Source of the DNA: Kushneria indalinina DSM 14324
Lineage (GTDB): Bacteria; Pseudomonadota; Gammaproteobacteria; Pseudomonadales; Halomonadaceae
DNA: 64,000 nt
Assembly (NCBI RefSeq): GCF_003385845.1
Contig: NZ_QRDJ01000008.1
Location: forward strand, 248,001 to 312,000
Direction of reading: 5' to 3'
Both the position numbers and the translations under genes were made by a program. The notes beneath the pieces were generated by a model, which made no database searches, was not told where the DNA came from, and saw only the letters and a program-made list of their open reading frames with translations. How positions within the stretch are numbered: the stretch's first letter is position 1; every line of letters begins with the position of its first letter. Below are positions 38,743 through 50,756 of the stretch, in pieces.

Positions 38743-41700
38743 ATGTTCATGACAAGAGGTCTTCATCGGCCCGACGAGTTCCGTGACAACTGCGGTTTCG
38801 GCCTGATCGCCCATATGGAAGGGCAGTCAAGCCATGATCTGCTGGCCACTGCCATCGAATCCCTGACCTGCATGACCCACCGTGGCGGCATCAACGCCGA
38901 CGGCAAGACCGGCGATGGCTGTGGCCTGCTGCTGGGCATGCCCACGGGCTTCATGCGCGATATCGCCCGAGAGTCCCTGCAGGCAGAGCTGGGGGACAAC
39001 TTCGCCGTGGGCGTGGTGTTCTTCCCCGACGACGACGAGCGTGAAAGGAAGGCGCGAGGCGTTGTCGAGGAAGAACTCGCCGCCCGTGGCCTGGCCTTCC
39101 ATGGCTGGCGCGACGTGCCCGTGGACGACAGCGTCTGCGGACCGCTGGCACAGTCCTGCCAGCCGCGCATTCGACAGATGTTCGTCTCCCCGGCCAAAGG
39201 CCGTGACAGCGATCTCGACTTCAACGTCGATCTGTACATGGCGCGCCGCTTTGCCGAGCAAAAGCTCAAGGGCGAGGAGGAGTTCTACGTCTGCTCGCTC
39301 TCCTCGAAAGTGGTCTCCTACAAGGGTCTGATGATGCCGGCGGATCTGCCGACGTTTTATCAGGACCTGGGCGATGAGCGCCTGGAAACCTCGATCTGCG
39401 TTTTCCACCAGCGCTTTTCGACCAATACCGCGCCGCGCTGGCCGCTGGCCCAGCCGTTTCGTTTTCTGGCCCACAACGGTGAGATCAACACCATCGAGGC
39501 CAACCGCAGCTGGGCCAATTCGCGCAAGGAGAACTTTGCGACCGAGCGGCTCAAGGAGATTGAAGGGCTCGAGGAGATCGTCAACACCACCGGGTCCGAC
39601 TCCTCGAGCATGGACAACATGCTCGAGCTTTTGCTGACCGGCGGTATGGAGCTCTACCGCGCCGTGCGTTTGATGGTGCCGCCGGCATGGCAGAACGTCG
39701 AGACCATGGACAGCGAGCTGCGCTCGTTTTACGAATACAACTCTATGCACATGGAAGCCTGGGACGGCCCGGCCGGCATCGTTTTGACCGATGGCCGTCA
39801 CGCCGTGTGCATGCTGGATCGCAACGGTCTGCGCCCGGCGCGCTGGGTGATCACCGACAACGGCTACATCACGCTGGCCTCGGAGATCGGCGTGTGGAAC
39901 TACCCCACCGGGACGGTCGTGGCCAAGGGCCGCGTCGGACCGGGGCAGATCCTGTCGGTGGATACCCACACCGGTGAGGTCCTTCACACCGCCGATGTCG
40001 ATGACCGCCTCAAGCGTGCCTACCCGTACAAGCGCTGGCTCAAGGAAAACGCCCACTATCTGGAATCGGCACTGACCGAGCTGGCAGAATTCCAGCCGGT
40101 GGACGAGCGTCAGCTGCTGGCGATGGAGAAGATGTTCCTGGTGACCAACGAGGAGCGCGATCAGGTACTGAGGCCGCTGGCCGAAACCGGTCAGGAAGCG
40201 GTCGGCTCGATGGGTGACGATACCCCCATGGCCGTACTGTCGCGTCAGCCGCGGCTTCTGAGCGACTTTTTCCGCCAGAAGTTTGCTCAGGTCACCAACC
40301 CGCCGATCGACCCGCTGCGTGAAGCGATCGTCATGTCGCTGGAGACCTGCCTGGGCGCCGAGCGCAGCGTGTTCGAGGCCACGCCCGATCACGCCCACCG
40401 CCTGATTCTGACCACGCCGGTGCTGTCCCCGCGCAAGTTCACCGCGCTGACCGAGCATGACGATCCGGCCTTTGCCAGCTGTCGTCTGCCGATGATGTAT
40501 GACGGCGAGGCGATGAGCCTCAAAGAGGCCATCGTCCAGCTGCGCCAGCAGGCCGAAGAGAAGGCGCGCGCCGGCTGTGTGGTGCTGGTGCTCTCCGACA
40601 GTGGCCTGGAAAAGGGCCAGCTGCCGATTCATCCGGCACTGGCCGTGGGCGCGGTGCATCAGCATCTGGGTCGACTGGCGCTGCGCCCGCGCATCAATAT
40701 CGTGGTCGAGACCGGTTTTGCCCGCGACGCTCATCAGATGGCGGTGCTTTTCGGCGTGGGGGCCACGGCGGTCTATCCGTGGCTGGCCTATCAGACCATG
40801 GCGGACATGTATCGCAGCGGCGAGCTGACCGGCAATCCGGCAGACGGGCGCGAAAACTATCGTCGCGGTCTGCAAAAGGGGCTTTTCAAGATCCTCTCCA
40901 AGATGGGCATCTCGCACATCGCCTCCTACCGCGGCTCGCAGCAGTTCGAGGCGGTAGGGCTGTCCTCCGAGATCATGGATCTATGCTTTCACGGCATGGC
41001 CTCGCGCATCGAAGGCACCGGCTTTGCCGAACTGCAGCTGCAGCAGGAGCTGCTGGCCCGGGATGCCTGGACGGCGCGCAAGCCGATCCGTCAGGGCGGC
41101 ATCTACCGCTACGTGCACGGCCACGAGTACCACGCCTACAACCCGGACGTGGTCAAAAAGCTTCAAGAGGCCGTGCAGGAGAGCAGCTTCGAGAAGTGGA
41201 AGGTGTTTGCGGCGCTGGTTAACGAGCGTCCGGTGGCCACCATCCGCGACATGCTCAGGCTCAAGGCCGGCGCCGAGCCGATCGATCTGAGCGAGGTCGA
41301 GCCGGTCGAAAACCTGCTGCCGCGCTTTGACAGCGCCGGCATGTCGCTCGGGGCACTCTCGCCCGAGGCGCACGAGTCGCTGGCCCAGGCGATGAACGAG
41401 TCGGGCGGTCGCTCCAACTCCGGTGAGGGCGGTGAAGACCCGGCGCGCTACGGCACGATCCGCTCCTCCAAGATCAAGCAGATCGCCTCCGGGCGCTTTG
41501 GCGTGACGCCGGCTTATCTGGTCAACGCCGAGGTCATGCAGATCAAGGTCGCCCAGGGCGCCAAGCCCGGCGAGGGTGGTCAGCTGCCGGGTGGCAAGGT
41601 CAATGCGCTGATTGCCAAGCTGCGCTACGCGGTACCCGGCGTGACGCTGATCTCGCCGCCGCCGCACCATGACATCTACTCCATCGAGGATCTGGCTCAG

Positions 41701-43203
41701 CTGATCTTTGATTTGAAGCAGGTCAATCCGGACGGTCAGGTGTCGGTCAAGCTGGTCTCCGAGCCCGGCATCGGCACCATCGCCACCGGCGTTGCCAAGG
41801 CCTACGCCGATCTGATCACGGTGTCGGGCTATGACGGCGGCACCGCGGCCAGTCCGCTGACCTCGATCAAGCATGCCGGCTCGCCGTGGGAGCTGGGGCT
41901 GCCCGAGGTGCATCAGGCGCTGCGGATCAACGGCATGCGCGGTCGGATTCGTCTGCAGACCGACGGTGGCCTCAAAACCGGGCTGGATGTGGTCAAGGCG
42001 GCGATTCTGGGCGCCGAAAGCTTTGGCTTTGGCACCGCGCCGATGGTCGCGCTGGGCTGCAAGTACCTGCGGATCTGTCACCTCAACAACTGCGCCACCG
42101 GTGTCGCCACCCAGCACCAGGGGCTGCGTGACGAGCATTTCCGCGGCACGGTGGACATGGTCAAGAACTACTTCCGCTTTATCGCCGAGGAAGTGCGCGA
42201 GCTGATGGCCATGCTGGGCGTGCGCCGGCTCACCGACCTGATCGGGCGGGTGGATCTGCTCGAGAAGATCGAGGGCGAGACCCGCTCCCAGCGCGCACTC
42301 GAGTTCGAATCACTGCTGCATAACGACTTCGTGCCCGACGACGCGCCGCAGTTCTGCCAGGTGGAGCGCAACGTGCCCCACGACGGCGGCGAGAAAAACC
42401 TCGAGATCATGGATCTGACGCGTGAGGCGCTCGAAGAGAAAAGTGGCGGCGAGTTCCATCTCACCACCACCAACTGCGACCGCTCGATTGGTGCCACGCT
42501 GTCCGGCGCCATCGCCAAGCGCTACGGCGAGGCGGGCCTTGAAGACGCCCCGATCACGCTGCGTCTGACGGGCGTGGCCGGCCAGAGCTTCGGGGTGTGG
42601 AACGCTCGCGGGCTCAACATGTATCTCGAAGGCGATGCCAACGACTACGTCGGCAAGGGCATGAACGGCGGCACGCTGATCATCACGCCGCCGAAGGACA
42701 GTCGGTTTGAAAGCCGTCACACGGCGATCATCGGCAACACCTGTCTGTATGGCGCGACCGGCGGCACGCTGTATGCCGCGGGCACGGCCGGCGAGCGCTT
42801 TGGCGTGCGCAACTCCGGGGCCTTTGCGGTCATCGAAGGCGCGGGCGATCACTGCTGTGAGTACATGACCGGTGGGGTCATCACGGTGCTGGGCAGAACC
42901 GGGCTCAACTTCGGGGCCGGCATGACCGGCGGCTTTGCCTTCGTGCTCGATCTGGATCGCGAGTTCGTGGACAGCTACAACCACGAGCTGGTCGAGATCC
43001 AGCGCGTCAACACCGAGTACATGGAAGCCTATCGGCGCTATCTGCGTGAAACGCTCGAGGCGTATGTCGCTGAAACCGGATCCGCCTGGGGTCAGGAGAT
43101 TCTCGAGGATTTCACCGAATTTGTTCGCTATTTCTGGCTGGTGAAGCCCAAGGCCGCAAGCCTTGGAACCCTTCTGGCTGAATCCCGCCGCCGGCCCGAA
43201 TAA
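38743..43203 (+). CDS. gltB: Glutamate synthase (NADPH) large subunit
   Basis: A 1486-residue iron-sulfur flavoprotein that makes two glutamates from glutamine and 2-oxoglutarate. After a short propeptide, the amidotransferase nucleophile is the Cys of [13 protein letters not shown] (about residue 17). The N-terminal class II amidotransferase domain ([15 protein letters not shown]), the central domain, the FMN-binding domain ([37 protein letters not shown]), the 3Fe-4S cysteines ([15 protein letters not shown]) and the C-terminal beta-helix of GXXGXXXG repeats are all present. An ATG two codons later (MTRGLHRP) is an alternative start. gltD follows after 13 nt. Confidence 0.97.
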   Translation: MFMTRGLHRPDEFRDNCGFGLIAHMEGQSSHDLLATAIESLTCMTHRGGINADGKTGDGCGLLLGMPTGFMRDIARESLQAELGDNFAVGVVFFPDDDERERKARGVVEEELAARGLAFHGWRDVPVDDSVCGPLAQSCQPRIRQMFVSPAKGRDSDLDFNVDLYMARRFAEQKLKGEEEFYVCSLSSKVVSYKGLMMPADLPTFYQDLGDERLETSICVFHQRFSTNTAPRWPLAQPFRFLAHNGEINTIEANRSWANSRKENFATERLKEIEGLEEIVNTTGSDSSSMDNMLELLLTGGMELYRAVRLMVPPAWQNVETMDSELRSFYEYNSMHMEAWDGPAGIVLTDGRHAVCMLDRNGLRPARWVITDNGYITLASEIGVWNYPTGTVVAKGRVGPGQILSVDTHTGEVLHTADVDDRLKRAYPYKRWLKENAHYLESALTELAEFQPVDERQLLAMEKMFLVTNEERDQVLRPLAETGQEAVGSMGDDTPMAVLSRQPRLLSDFFRQKFAQVTNPPIDPLREAIVMSLETCLGAERSVFEATPDHAHRLILTTPVLSPRKFTALTEHDDPAFASCRLPMMYDGEAMSLKEAIVQLRQQAEEKARAGCVVLVLSDSGLEKGQLPIHPALAVGAVHQHLGRLALRPRINIVVETGFARDAHQMAVLFGVGATAVYPWLAYQTMADMYRSGELTGNPADGRENYRRGLQKGLFKILSKMGISHIASYRGSQQFEAVGLSSEIMDLCFHGMASRIEGTGFAELQLQQELLARDAWTARKPIRQGGIYRYVHGHEYHAYNPDVVKKLQEAVQESSFEKWKVFAALVNERPVATIRDMLRLKAGAEPIDLSEVEPVENLLPRFDSAGMSLGALSPEAHESLAQAMNESGGRSNSGEGGEDPARYGTIRSSKIKQIASGRFGVTPAYLVNAEVMQIKVAQGAKPGEGGQLPGGKVNALIAKLRYAVPGVTLISPPPHHDIYSIEDLAQLIFDLKQVNPDGQVSVKLVSEPGIGTIATGVAKAYADLITVSGYDGGTAASPLTSIKHAGSPWELGLPEVHQALRINGMRGRIRLQTDGGLKTGLDVVKAAILGAESFGFGTAPMVALGCKYLRICHLNNCATGVATQHQGLRDEHFRGTVDMVKNYFRFIAEEVRELMAMLGVRRLTDLIGRVDLLEKIEGETRSQRALEFESLLHNDFVPDDAPQFCQVERNVPHDGGEKNLEIMDLTREALEEKSGGEFHLTTTNCDRSIGATLSGAIAKRYGEAGLEDAPITLRLTGVAGQSFGVWNARGLNMYLEGDANDYVGKGMNGGTLIITPPKDSRFESRHTAIIGNTCLYGATGGTLYAAGTAGERFGVRNSGAFAVIEGAGDHCCEYMTGGVITVLGRTGLNFGAGMTGGFAFVLDLDREFVDSYNHELVEIQRVNTEYMEAYRRYLRETLEAYVAETGSAWGQEILEDFTEFVRYFWLVKPKAASLGTLLAESRRRPE

Positions 43204-43210
43204 GGAGTGA

Positions 43211-44653
<1,443 letters not shown>

Positions 44654-44674
44654 TCAGGACCGCGCAGTACGCGA

Positions 44675-44706
44675 GGGCGTCGGCCATTGTGCCGGCGCCC
44701 TTTTTT
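44675..44706 (+). terminator. Rho-independent terminator of gltBD
   Basis: A 10-bp stem with one T-G pair (44675-44684 with 44691-44700) and a 6-nt loop, followed by six T. Confidence 0.88.
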
Positions 44707-44814
44707 GTTCTGAATCGGGGTGTGTTGGCGCTCGCGTCGGTGGTATGTGCGCCGCCAAATCTATACAGTGGCGCCCTCGCGACACACTGCAATGAACGAA
44801 CAAGGGTAAAGAAC

Positions 44815-45069
44815 ATGATCAGGCTGGAACGCAATATTCTGGATCAGGCCAATAACCATATGCGTGAACTGGAAGATCATGTCATGGGCAACAATGACGG
44901 TGATCAGAACAAGGCGCTGGACACCAGCAGCCAGCTCAAGGCACTGCTGGCACTGGCCGAGATCCGTGACAGCGGCATGTCCGATGAGTGCGCCGGCATG
45001 CTCGAGGAAATCGAGCGCCGCTCGAAGCTTGTGATTTCAAAGCTCGAAGACAGCCGCCTGAGCCTCTAA
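44815..45069 (+). CDS. Small acidic helical protein (84 aa), unknown
   Basis: An 84-residue protein that starts MIRLERNILDQANNHMRELE and ends SKLEDSRLSL. It has no signal peptide or membrane segment and looks largely helical and acidic, with heptad-like spacing of Leu/Ile near the C terminus (AGMLEEIERRSKLVISKLE). AAGGG lies about 9 nt before the ATG. It stands alone between two terminators, so it is probably monocistronic. Good codon usage and a clear binding site make it a likely real gene. I do not recognise a family. Confidence 0.7.
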   Translation: MIRLERNILDQANNHMRELEDHVMGNNDGDQNKALDTSSQLKALLALAEIRDSGMSDECAGMLEEIERRSKLVISKLEDSRLSL

Positions 45070-45091
45070 ACGTTGTACCGGGCCGTAAATC

Positions 45092-45125
45092 AACGGGCGC
45101 CCTGAGAACAGGGCGCCCGTTTTAC
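45092..45125. terminator. Bidirectional stem-loop terminator
   Basis: A perfect 13-bp stem (AACGGGCGCCCTG at 45092-45104, CAGGGCGCCCGTT at 45109-45121) with loop AGAA. T-rich flanks are short on both sides (TTTT on plus). It separates the 84-residue gene from the convergent oxidoreductase. Confidence 0.8.
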
Positions 45126-45136
45126 GTTCCAGGGGC

Positions 45137-46333
45137 TCAGGCGATCCCGATGCGCCCCTTGAGCGTCTCTTCGCTCTGGGGTGACGTGTCGGCCAGCACC
45201 GCACGGGCCTTATCGAGCTTGTCCGGGTCCATGTTGAGCTGCAAAACGCCTTTTACCCTGCCGTCTTTCAGGTAATACACCACGCCCTGCTGCTGCGGGG
45301 TGGCCCAGTCCTCGACGGTTTCCAGCGAACTGTCGAGCGCACCGACGGCCTTGTAGGCCATGTCAAAGACGGTGGAGTAGAAGTACGGGGTATGATCGTA
45401 GCGCTCCTGACTGCCGGCCATGATATGGCCCACGGTGGTGCCGGACTGGTTGGCGTGATCCACGTGCTCGATGCGCTGACGGCCCAGAATCCGGTCCGGG
45501 TAGCGGGCAATGTCACCGGCGGCGAAGATGGCCTCGTCACGGGTCTGCAGCCGTTCGTTGACGACCACGCCGTCGTCGACCTCAAGGCCGGCCTGCTCGG
45601 CAAGCGCTACATTGGGCGTCACACCCAGCCCAAATACCACGGCTTCGGCTTCCAGCGTGCTGCCGTCATCCAGCGCCAGGGTGATGCTGTCACCATGGAC
45701 CTGGCCGTTATCGACGCTGCGGCCGCCGAGCAGCCTGACGCCCTGGTCCAGATAGGTCTGGTGAAAGCGGCTGGCGAGCGACTTCGGAAACATTTTGCTG
45801 CCCAGCACCTCTTCGGGATAGATCAGTGTGACTCGGGTGTCGTTTTGCACCAGTGCCGCGGCGATCTCGGTGCCGATATAGCTGCCGCCGACGACCACGA
45901 TATGGCGTTGCCCGCCTGAAAGTTCGCGCAGGCGGTCGTAATCGCGCACGGTGCGAAAATAGAGCACGCGATCGCCCGCCGGCAGGTCATCCAGCGTCAC
46001 AACCGTGCCGCCGGTGGCCAGCAACAGCCTGCCATAGCCGTGCACTTCTCCCGAGGCCGTGGTCACGGTCTTTTCGTCACGGTTGATGCTTTCCACGCGG
46101 GTGTCGGTGTAGAGCGTGGTGTGCTCGTCCTGCTCCGGCGACATCCAGATCCTGTCATAAGTGAACTCGGGGTCGGTCCAGAGCTTCTTGGAAAGGGCGG
46201 GGCGCGTGACGGGGCCGTCGGGCTCGGCGCCCAGAATGGCAATGCTGCCCCGGTCGTCGTGCTCGCGGATACCGTTAACGGCGTTGGCGGCCACCATGCC
46301 GCCTCCGATAATCAAATAATCATGACGTTGCAT
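45137..46333 (-). CDS. FAD-dependent NAD(P) oxidoreductase (ferredoxin reductase / AIF-like)
   Basis: A 398-residue two-dinucleotide-domain flavoprotein. N-terminal FAD motif YLIIGGGMVAANAV, the second Rossmann motif VVVGGSYIGTEIAAALV, FGLGVTPNVALAE and the FAD-contact IFAAGDIARYPD, then a C-terminal reductase domain (about 310-398). This is the layout of rubredoxin/ferredoxin reductases and apoptosis-inducing-factor-like enzymes. No adjacent ferredoxin or oxygenase gene is seen, so the electron acceptor is unknown. Confidence 0.85.
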   Translation of the reverse strand: MQRHDYLIIGGGMVAANAVNGIREHDDRGSIAILGAEPDGPVTRPALSKKLWTDPEFTYDRIWMSPEQDEHTTLYTDTRVESINRDEKTVTTASGEVHGYGRLLLATGGTVVTLDDLPAGDRVLYFRTVRDYDRLRELSGGQRHIVVVGGSYIGTEIAAALVQNDTRVTLIYPEEVLGSKMFPKSLASRFHQTYLDQGVRLLGGRSVDNGQVHGDSITLALDDGSTLEAEAVVFGLGVTPNVALAEQAGLEVDDGVVVNERLQTRDEAIFAAGDIARYPDRILGRQRIEHVDHANQSGTTVGHIMAGSQERYDHTPYFYSTVFDMAYKAVGALDSSLETVEDWATPQQQGVVYYLKDGRVKGVLQLNMDPDKLDKARAVLADTSPQSEETLKGRIGIA

Positions 46334-46771
46334 ATCGACTCCCTGTCGTCAGATGCTTGAGTGTTCTCCCGGCGTCCCGCCGGTCATGCCGATAGCTCAA
46401 GCGTAGTTCAGGACGGGTGGGTCTGTCGGGCATCAACCCCATCGATATCAGGGAGGCCGGAGTGGCATCCGCGCCCGCTCTGTCGTTGCTCCTGATGGCA
46501 GGCGTGGCCGACAAGAGCGCCCGATTCAATGGCTGTCTGTTCTTTTTATACCGTTGTTTATCGGTGTGGCGGACATTGTGAAGCACTTGCTTCGCCATGG
46601 CGCCCCTGTCAGCCTGGCGGGTCGTGTCGACCGGTCAGCCGCCCGGCAGTGTCGTTCGCCAGGATGGCCGGTGCCTGGTCCTGTCTCGAACCGCAGGGGA
46701 GCATCCCGACGCCCGGGGCGGTAGAATGCGCGCCGAATGGCATTTGATGACACGGCTGGAGTAGACAAGTA
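46334..46771. other. Divergent intergenic region between the oxidoreductase and the pyrimidine permease
   Basis: About 440 nt without a supported gene. On the minus strand TATAAA (46550-46545) could be a -10 for the oxidoreductase; on the plus strand TAGAAT (46722-46727) could be a -10 for the permease, without a clear -35. GAAGCA-CT-TGCTTC (46580-46593) is a perfect 6-bp inverted repeat between them, a possible operator. No purine riboswitch core was seen. Confidence 0.3.
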
Positions 46772-48085
46772 ATGGCACAATCCTGGTTTCCGCGCTGGCA
46801 CCTGGCTGACGCCAGCAAGGATGGGCTGGTCGCGCCCGATGAGCGCCTCAGCGCCGGCCAGACGCTGGTCATGGGTATTCAGCATGCGGTGGCGATGTTC
46901 GGCTCAACCGTGCTGGCGCCGCTTTTGATGGGGTTTGATCCCAATCTGGCCATTTTGATGTCCGGTATCGGCACGTTGCTGTTTTTTCTGATCGTGGGGG
47001 GGCGCGTGCCGAGCTATCTGGGCTCGAGCTTTGCCTTTATCGGCGTGGTGATTGCCGCCACCGGTTACGCCGGCAGCGGCGGCAACCCCAATATCGGCCT
47101 GGCGCTGGGCGGCATCATTGCCTGCGGGGCGATCTATGCCCTGGTCGGGCTGATTGTAATGGGGCTGGGCACGCGCTGGATCGAGGTGCTGCTGCCGCCG
47201 GTGGTGACCGGGGCGATCGTCATGACAATCGGGCTCAATCTGGCGCCGGTGGCCGTTTCAAGCGTGGTGGATTCCAGCTTTGACAGCATCATGGCGCTGG
47301 TCACGGTGCTCTGCGTCGGGCTGGCGGCGGTATTCACCCACGGCATGCTGCAGCGGCTTTTGATTCTGGTCGGGCTGGTGGCGGCCTATATTCTCTACGC
47401 CGTGGTCACCAACGGGCTGGGCCTGGGCACGCCGATCGACTTTTCGGTGATCTCGAGCGCCGCCTGGTTCGGCCTGCCGACATTTTCCACGCCTGAGTTC
47501 AGCACCCACGCGATCGTGCTGATCGCGCCGGTCGCAGTGATTCTGGTGGCCGAGAACCTGGGGCATATCAAGGCGGTCGGGGCCATGACGCAGCGCAATC
47601 TGGACCCGTATATCGGTCGCGCCTTTCTGGGCGATGGCCTGGCGACCATGCTCTCCGGGTCGGCCGGCGGTACCGGCGTGACCACCTATGCCGAGAACAT
47701 CGGTGTGATGGCGGTTACCCGGGTCTACTCGACGCTGATTTTCGTCGCCGCCGCCGGCTTTGCGATTTTGCTGGGCTTCTCGCCGCGCTTCGGGGCCGTC
47801 ATTCAGACCATTCCCGAGCCGGTGCTGGCCGGTACCTCGATCGTGGTCTTTGGTCTGATCGCCGTGGCCGGTGCGCGCATCTGGATCGAAAACAATGTGG
47901 ACCTGGGCGATAACGCCAATCTGATCGTGGTCGCGGTGACGCTGGTGCTCGGTGCCGGTAACTTTTCGTTGAGCCTTGGGCAGTTCACGCTCGATGGCAT
48001 CGGCACGGCCACCTTTGGCGCGGTGATTCTGCATGCCATTCTGCGTCGCGGTACGGCGCGCAAGACGCTGGAAGGCGATCACTGA
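46772..48085 (+). CDS. rutG: RutG/UraA-type pyrimidine permease (NCS2 family)
   Basis: A 437-residue protein with about 14 hydrophobic segments. It resembles E. coli RutG closely: starts FPRWHLADASKDGLVAPDER, then GIQHAVAMFGSTVLAPLLMG, GGRVPSYLGSSFAFIGVVIA, the family motif ILVAENLGHIKAVGAMTQRN and SGSAGGTGVTTYAENIGVMA. NCS2 members are proton symporters for uracil or purines. The rest of the rut pathway (rutA-F) is not adjacent, so the gene may serve general uracil salvage and uraA would be an equally fair name. GGAG lies 10 nt before the ATG. Confidence 0.85.
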   Translation: MAQSWFPRWHLADASKDGLVAPDERLSAGQTLVMGIQHAVAMFGSTVLAPLLMGFDPNLAILMSGIGTLLFFLIVGGRVPSYLGSSFAFIGVVIAATGYAGSGGNPNIGLALGGIIACGAIYALVGLIVMGLGTRWIEVLLPPVVTGAIVMTIGLNLAPVAVSSVVDSSFDSIMALVTVLCVGLAAVFTHGMLQRLLILVGLVAAYILYAVVTNGLGLGTPIDFSVISSAAWFGLPTFSTPEFSTHAIVLIAPVAVILVAENLGHIKAVGAMTQRNLDPYIGRAFLGDGLATMLSGSAGGTGVTTYAENIGVMAVTRVYSTLIFVAAAGFAILLGFSPRFGAVIQTIPEPVLAGTSIVVFGLIAVAGARIWIENNVDLGDNANLIVVAVTLVLGAGNFSLSLGQFTLDGIGTATFGAVILHAILRRGTARKTLEGDH

Positions 48086-48227
48086 ACCGGGTCTGATACC
48101 CGATGCCCCGGGGCTGTCATGCCATCGGCGTGGGCAGGCTCGGGGCGTTGTCATGACATGTGCTTTCGTTTTCAGGCCCCGGTCGCGTTAGGCTTGATGA
48201 GATGACTGTCATGAACGAGGGCGCTTT

Positions 48228-48944
48228 ATGAATGAACAGCCGGACGATGAAAGACCGCTGGCCATGACGCGCGAAGTGCTCGAGGCCGACCGTCTTCGCG
48301 CCCACTATGAAAAGCATCATCCGCAGGAGGCACTGGTCTCCAACGAGGCCTTTCGCGATTCGATCAACGACATGCTCTCCCACCGCCCGCCCGGCAGTGA
48401 GCAGATCGATGGCGTCTATCTGTTCGCCTATGGCTCGCTGGTGTGGAATCCGTGCATCGAGATCGAGGAACGCCAGCGTGTGCGCCTTGAGGGCTATCAT
48501 CGTGACTTCTGCCTGAATCTGGAGCACGGTCGCGGCACGCCCGAGTGCCCGGGGCTGATGCTGGCGCTGGTGCCCGGCGGTGACAGCGAAGGCATGGCGC
48601 TGCGGGTCAGCGAGCAGCATCTGGCGCACGAGCTGTTGCTGGTCTGGCGTCGTGAGATGATCACCGGCGCCTACATGCCGCGCTGGGTGACGCTGGCCAC
48701 CGAGGTGGGCGAGCTGCCAGGGATTGCCTTTATCGCCAACCCCGAGCATTCGCGCTATCTACCCGGACTTTCCGATGCCGATATTGTCGGCCGGCTGGCC
48801 GCGGCCCGTGGCGTACTGGGGAGCTGTCTTGAGTATCTGGACAATACGGTGGCAGGGCTCAAGGATCTGGGGATAGAGGACGTCTATCTGGGGCGGCTCC
48901 AGCGCGCTGTGCATGCCCATAACCGCACCGAGCGCACACGTTAG
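48228..48944 (+). CDS. chaC: ChaC-like gamma-glutamylcyclotransferase
   Basis: A 238-residue protein of the ChaC family, which cleaves glutathione to 5-oxoproline and Cys-Gly. The substrate-binding loop VYLFAYGSLVWNP is followed by VRLEGYHRDFCL, RGTPECPGLMLAL and IANPEHSRYLPGLS. The N-terminal 60 residues (before YLFAYGS) are charged and helical. The catalytic Glu probably lies in the middle part, but I cannot assign it with certainty. ATG at 48228 preceded by GAGGGCG. Confidence 0.88.
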   Translation: MNEQPDDERPLAMTREVLEADRLRAHYEKHHPQEALVSNEAFRDSINDMLSHRPPGSEQIDGVYLFAYGSLVWNPCIEIEERQRVRLEGYHRDFCLNLEHGRGTPECPGLMLALVPGGDSEGMALRVSEQHLAHELLLVWRREMITGAYMPRWVTLATEVGELPGIAFIANPEHSRYLPGLSDADIVGRLAAARGVLGSCLEYLDNTVAGLKDLGIEDVYLGRLQRAVHAHNRTERTR

Positions 48945-49029
48945 AACTGGTGCATATTTATCGCATGCCGATCGATTTCCTGCTGTACTTGCCAACCATG
49001 GCCATTGATACCTGACCCCTGGAGTATGC

Positions 49030-49533
49030 ATGAAAAAGCCGCAAACCCTTTTTTTTCAGGATGATGGCGATATTCCCAATAGCGGTTACCCCACGCTGCT
49101 CTATCGCGGCATGACGGCAGAAAACGGACAATCGCTGGTGGAGACCCTCGAGGCCCTGTTCGAGCACAACGACTGGCCCGTTCAGTGGCGTGGGGGCGTA
49201 TTTGATTATCACCACTTTCACAGTACGGCCCATGAGGTGCTGGGCGTCCATGACGGCGCCGCCACCCTGCGGCTGGGTGGCGAGCAGGGCGAGGACATCG
49301 AGGTCAGCGCCGGGGACGTGATCGTGCTGCCGGCCGGCACCGGGCACTGTCGTATCAGTGCCAGCAACGACTTTGCCCTGACGGCAGGGTACCCGCGCGG
49401 ACAGGGGGACTGGGACATCTGTCGCAGTGGTGACAATACGCCCGCCGTACGAGAGCGCATCGAGCTCCTCTCACGGCCGGCGCTTGATCCGGTGGCCGGC
49501 GACGCCGGCGGTGTGGCCAGCGACTGGGTCTGA
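49030..49533 (+). CDS. Cupin-domain protein (YjlB-like)
   Basis: A 167-residue single cupin barrel: HHFHSTAHEVLGVHDGAATL corresponds to cupin motif 1, with histidines and a glutamate able to bind metal, and GDVIVLPAGTGHCRI is motif 2. FFQDDGDIPNSGYPTLLYRG at the start resembles B. subtilis YjlB and relatives of unknown function. ATG at 49030 follows TGGAG. It is likely independent of the ABC transporter genes that begin 62 nt later. Confidence 0.8.
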   Translation: MKKPQTLFFQDDGDIPNSGYPTLLYRGMTAENGQSLVETLEALFEHNDWPVQWRGGVFDYHHFHSTAHEVLGVHDGAATLRLGGEQGEDIEVSAGDVIVLPAGTGHCRISASNDFALTAGYPRGQGDWDICRSGDNTPAVRERIELLSRPALDPVAGDAGGVASDWV

Positions 49534-49595
49534 CCCGGATCGATAGCACGCTGTCCGTTCAGGGCAGCGTCCGTTCATTTCAAGAGGATACGCCG

Positions 49596-50756
49596 TTGAC
49601 GAACGAGTCTCGCCAACGCGCCAGCGCGGAAGATCGGGATACGCACGACAGCAGTGCCATCGTGTTTGAAGGGGTCACCAAACGCTACAGCGATGGCACG
49701 GTGGCGGTCGAGACGCTGGATCTGACCCTGCCGGCCGGGGAGCTGACCGTGCTGGTCGGCCCCTCGGGCTGTGGCAAGACCACCACGCTTCGCATGATCA
49801 ATCAGCTGGAAACATTGAGTGAAGGCCGGCTTCTGATCGGCGATCGTGACGTGACCTCGGTGGACGCCACCCGGCTGCGCCGCCAGATCGGCTATGTGAT
49901 GCAGCATTCGGGGCTCTTTCCCCACAAGACGATTGCCGACAACATTGCTGTCGTGCCACGCCTTCTGGGCTGGGACAAAACGCGTATTCGCGAGCGGGTG
50001 GCGGCGCTGGTCGAGCTGGTCGGCCTTGATGAAACGCTCGCCAGGCGCTATCCGCATCAGCTCTCCGGCGGGCAGCAGCAGCGTGTGGGTCTGGCACGGG
50101 CGCTGGCCGCCGACCCGCCGATTCTTCTGATGGACGAGCCCTTTGCCGCGGTCGACCCGATCGTGCGCACCCATCTGCAGGAAGAGTTTTTGAACCTGCA
50201 GCGCCGGGTGCAAAAGACCATCGTGATGGTGACTCACGACATTGACGAGGCGATGAAGCTTGGCGATCGGGTCGCCATATTTTCCCAGGGGGGAAAACTG
50301 GCCCAGTTCGACACCCCCGCCCGACTGCTTTCGGCCCCGGCAAGCGAGTTTGTCGTTGATTTCATCGGGGCCGATCGCGAGCTGCGCCGCCTGGCGCTGG
50401 AGCGTCTGGATAGCATGGAACTGGATGCCGGGCTGACGGCACCGAGAGACGAGATCGTGGCCAGGGCGCGCAGCTATCTGCAGCAGGCCGGCAGCGGCGG
50501 CATCGTGGTGCTCGATGAGCAGCGCGCCCCGCTGGGCTGGCTGGACTGGGAGACCCTCAAGCAGGCCGATGACCGGGCACGCATCGATTCACTGCCCCTG
50601 AAGGCCTGGCGTCACCGCCTTTATCTGCATGACAACCTGCGAAGCGCGCTCAATGCCCTGATCAGCTCGCCCGGCGAGGTCATGCCGGTGCTCAATGCCC
50701 AGGGGCGCTACGTGGGAGTAATCGATCAGCTGCAGCTGACAAGGCGGCTGTCATGA
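49596..50756 (+). CDS. Osmoprotectant (glycine betaine/choline-type) ABC transporter, ATP-binding protein
   Basis: A 386-residue ATPase of the quaternary-amine transporter group. Walker A VGPSGCGKTTTLRMI, Q-loop region QIGYVMQHSGLFPHKTIADN, signature LSGGQQQRVGLARAL, Walker B PILLMDEPFAAVDP and the switch histidine in VTHDIDEAMKLGD. The C-terminal 110 residues are CBS-like (GGIVVLDEQRAPLGWLDW), a region that senses ionic strength in some relatives. It appears to start with TTG at 49596, 7 nt after AAGAGGA. The gene overlaps the first permease gene by 4 nt. Confidence 0.9.
   Translation: MTNESRQRASAEDRDTHDSSAIVFEGVTKRYSDGTVAVETLDLTLPAGELTVLVGPSGCGKTTTLRMINQLETLSEGRLLIGDRDVTSVDATRLRRQIGYVMQHSGLFPHKTIADNIAVVPRLLGWDKTRIRERVAALVELVGLDETLARRYPHQLSGGQQQRVGLARALAADPPILLMDEPFAAVDPIVRTHLQEEFLNLQRRVQKTIVMVTHDIDEAMKLGDRVAIFSQGGKLAQFDTPARLLSAPASEFVVDFIGADRELRRLALERLDSMELDAGLTAPRDEIVARARSYLQQAGSGGIVVLDEQRAPLGWLDWETLKQADDRARIDSLPLKAWRHRLYLHDNLRSALNALISSPGEVMPVLNAQGRYVGVIDQLQLTRRLS

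Noticed and set aside
46334-46771. Purine or uracil riboswitch upstream of the permease
   Set aside because: No conserved core sequence or pairing pattern of known nucleobase riboswitches could be found by eye.
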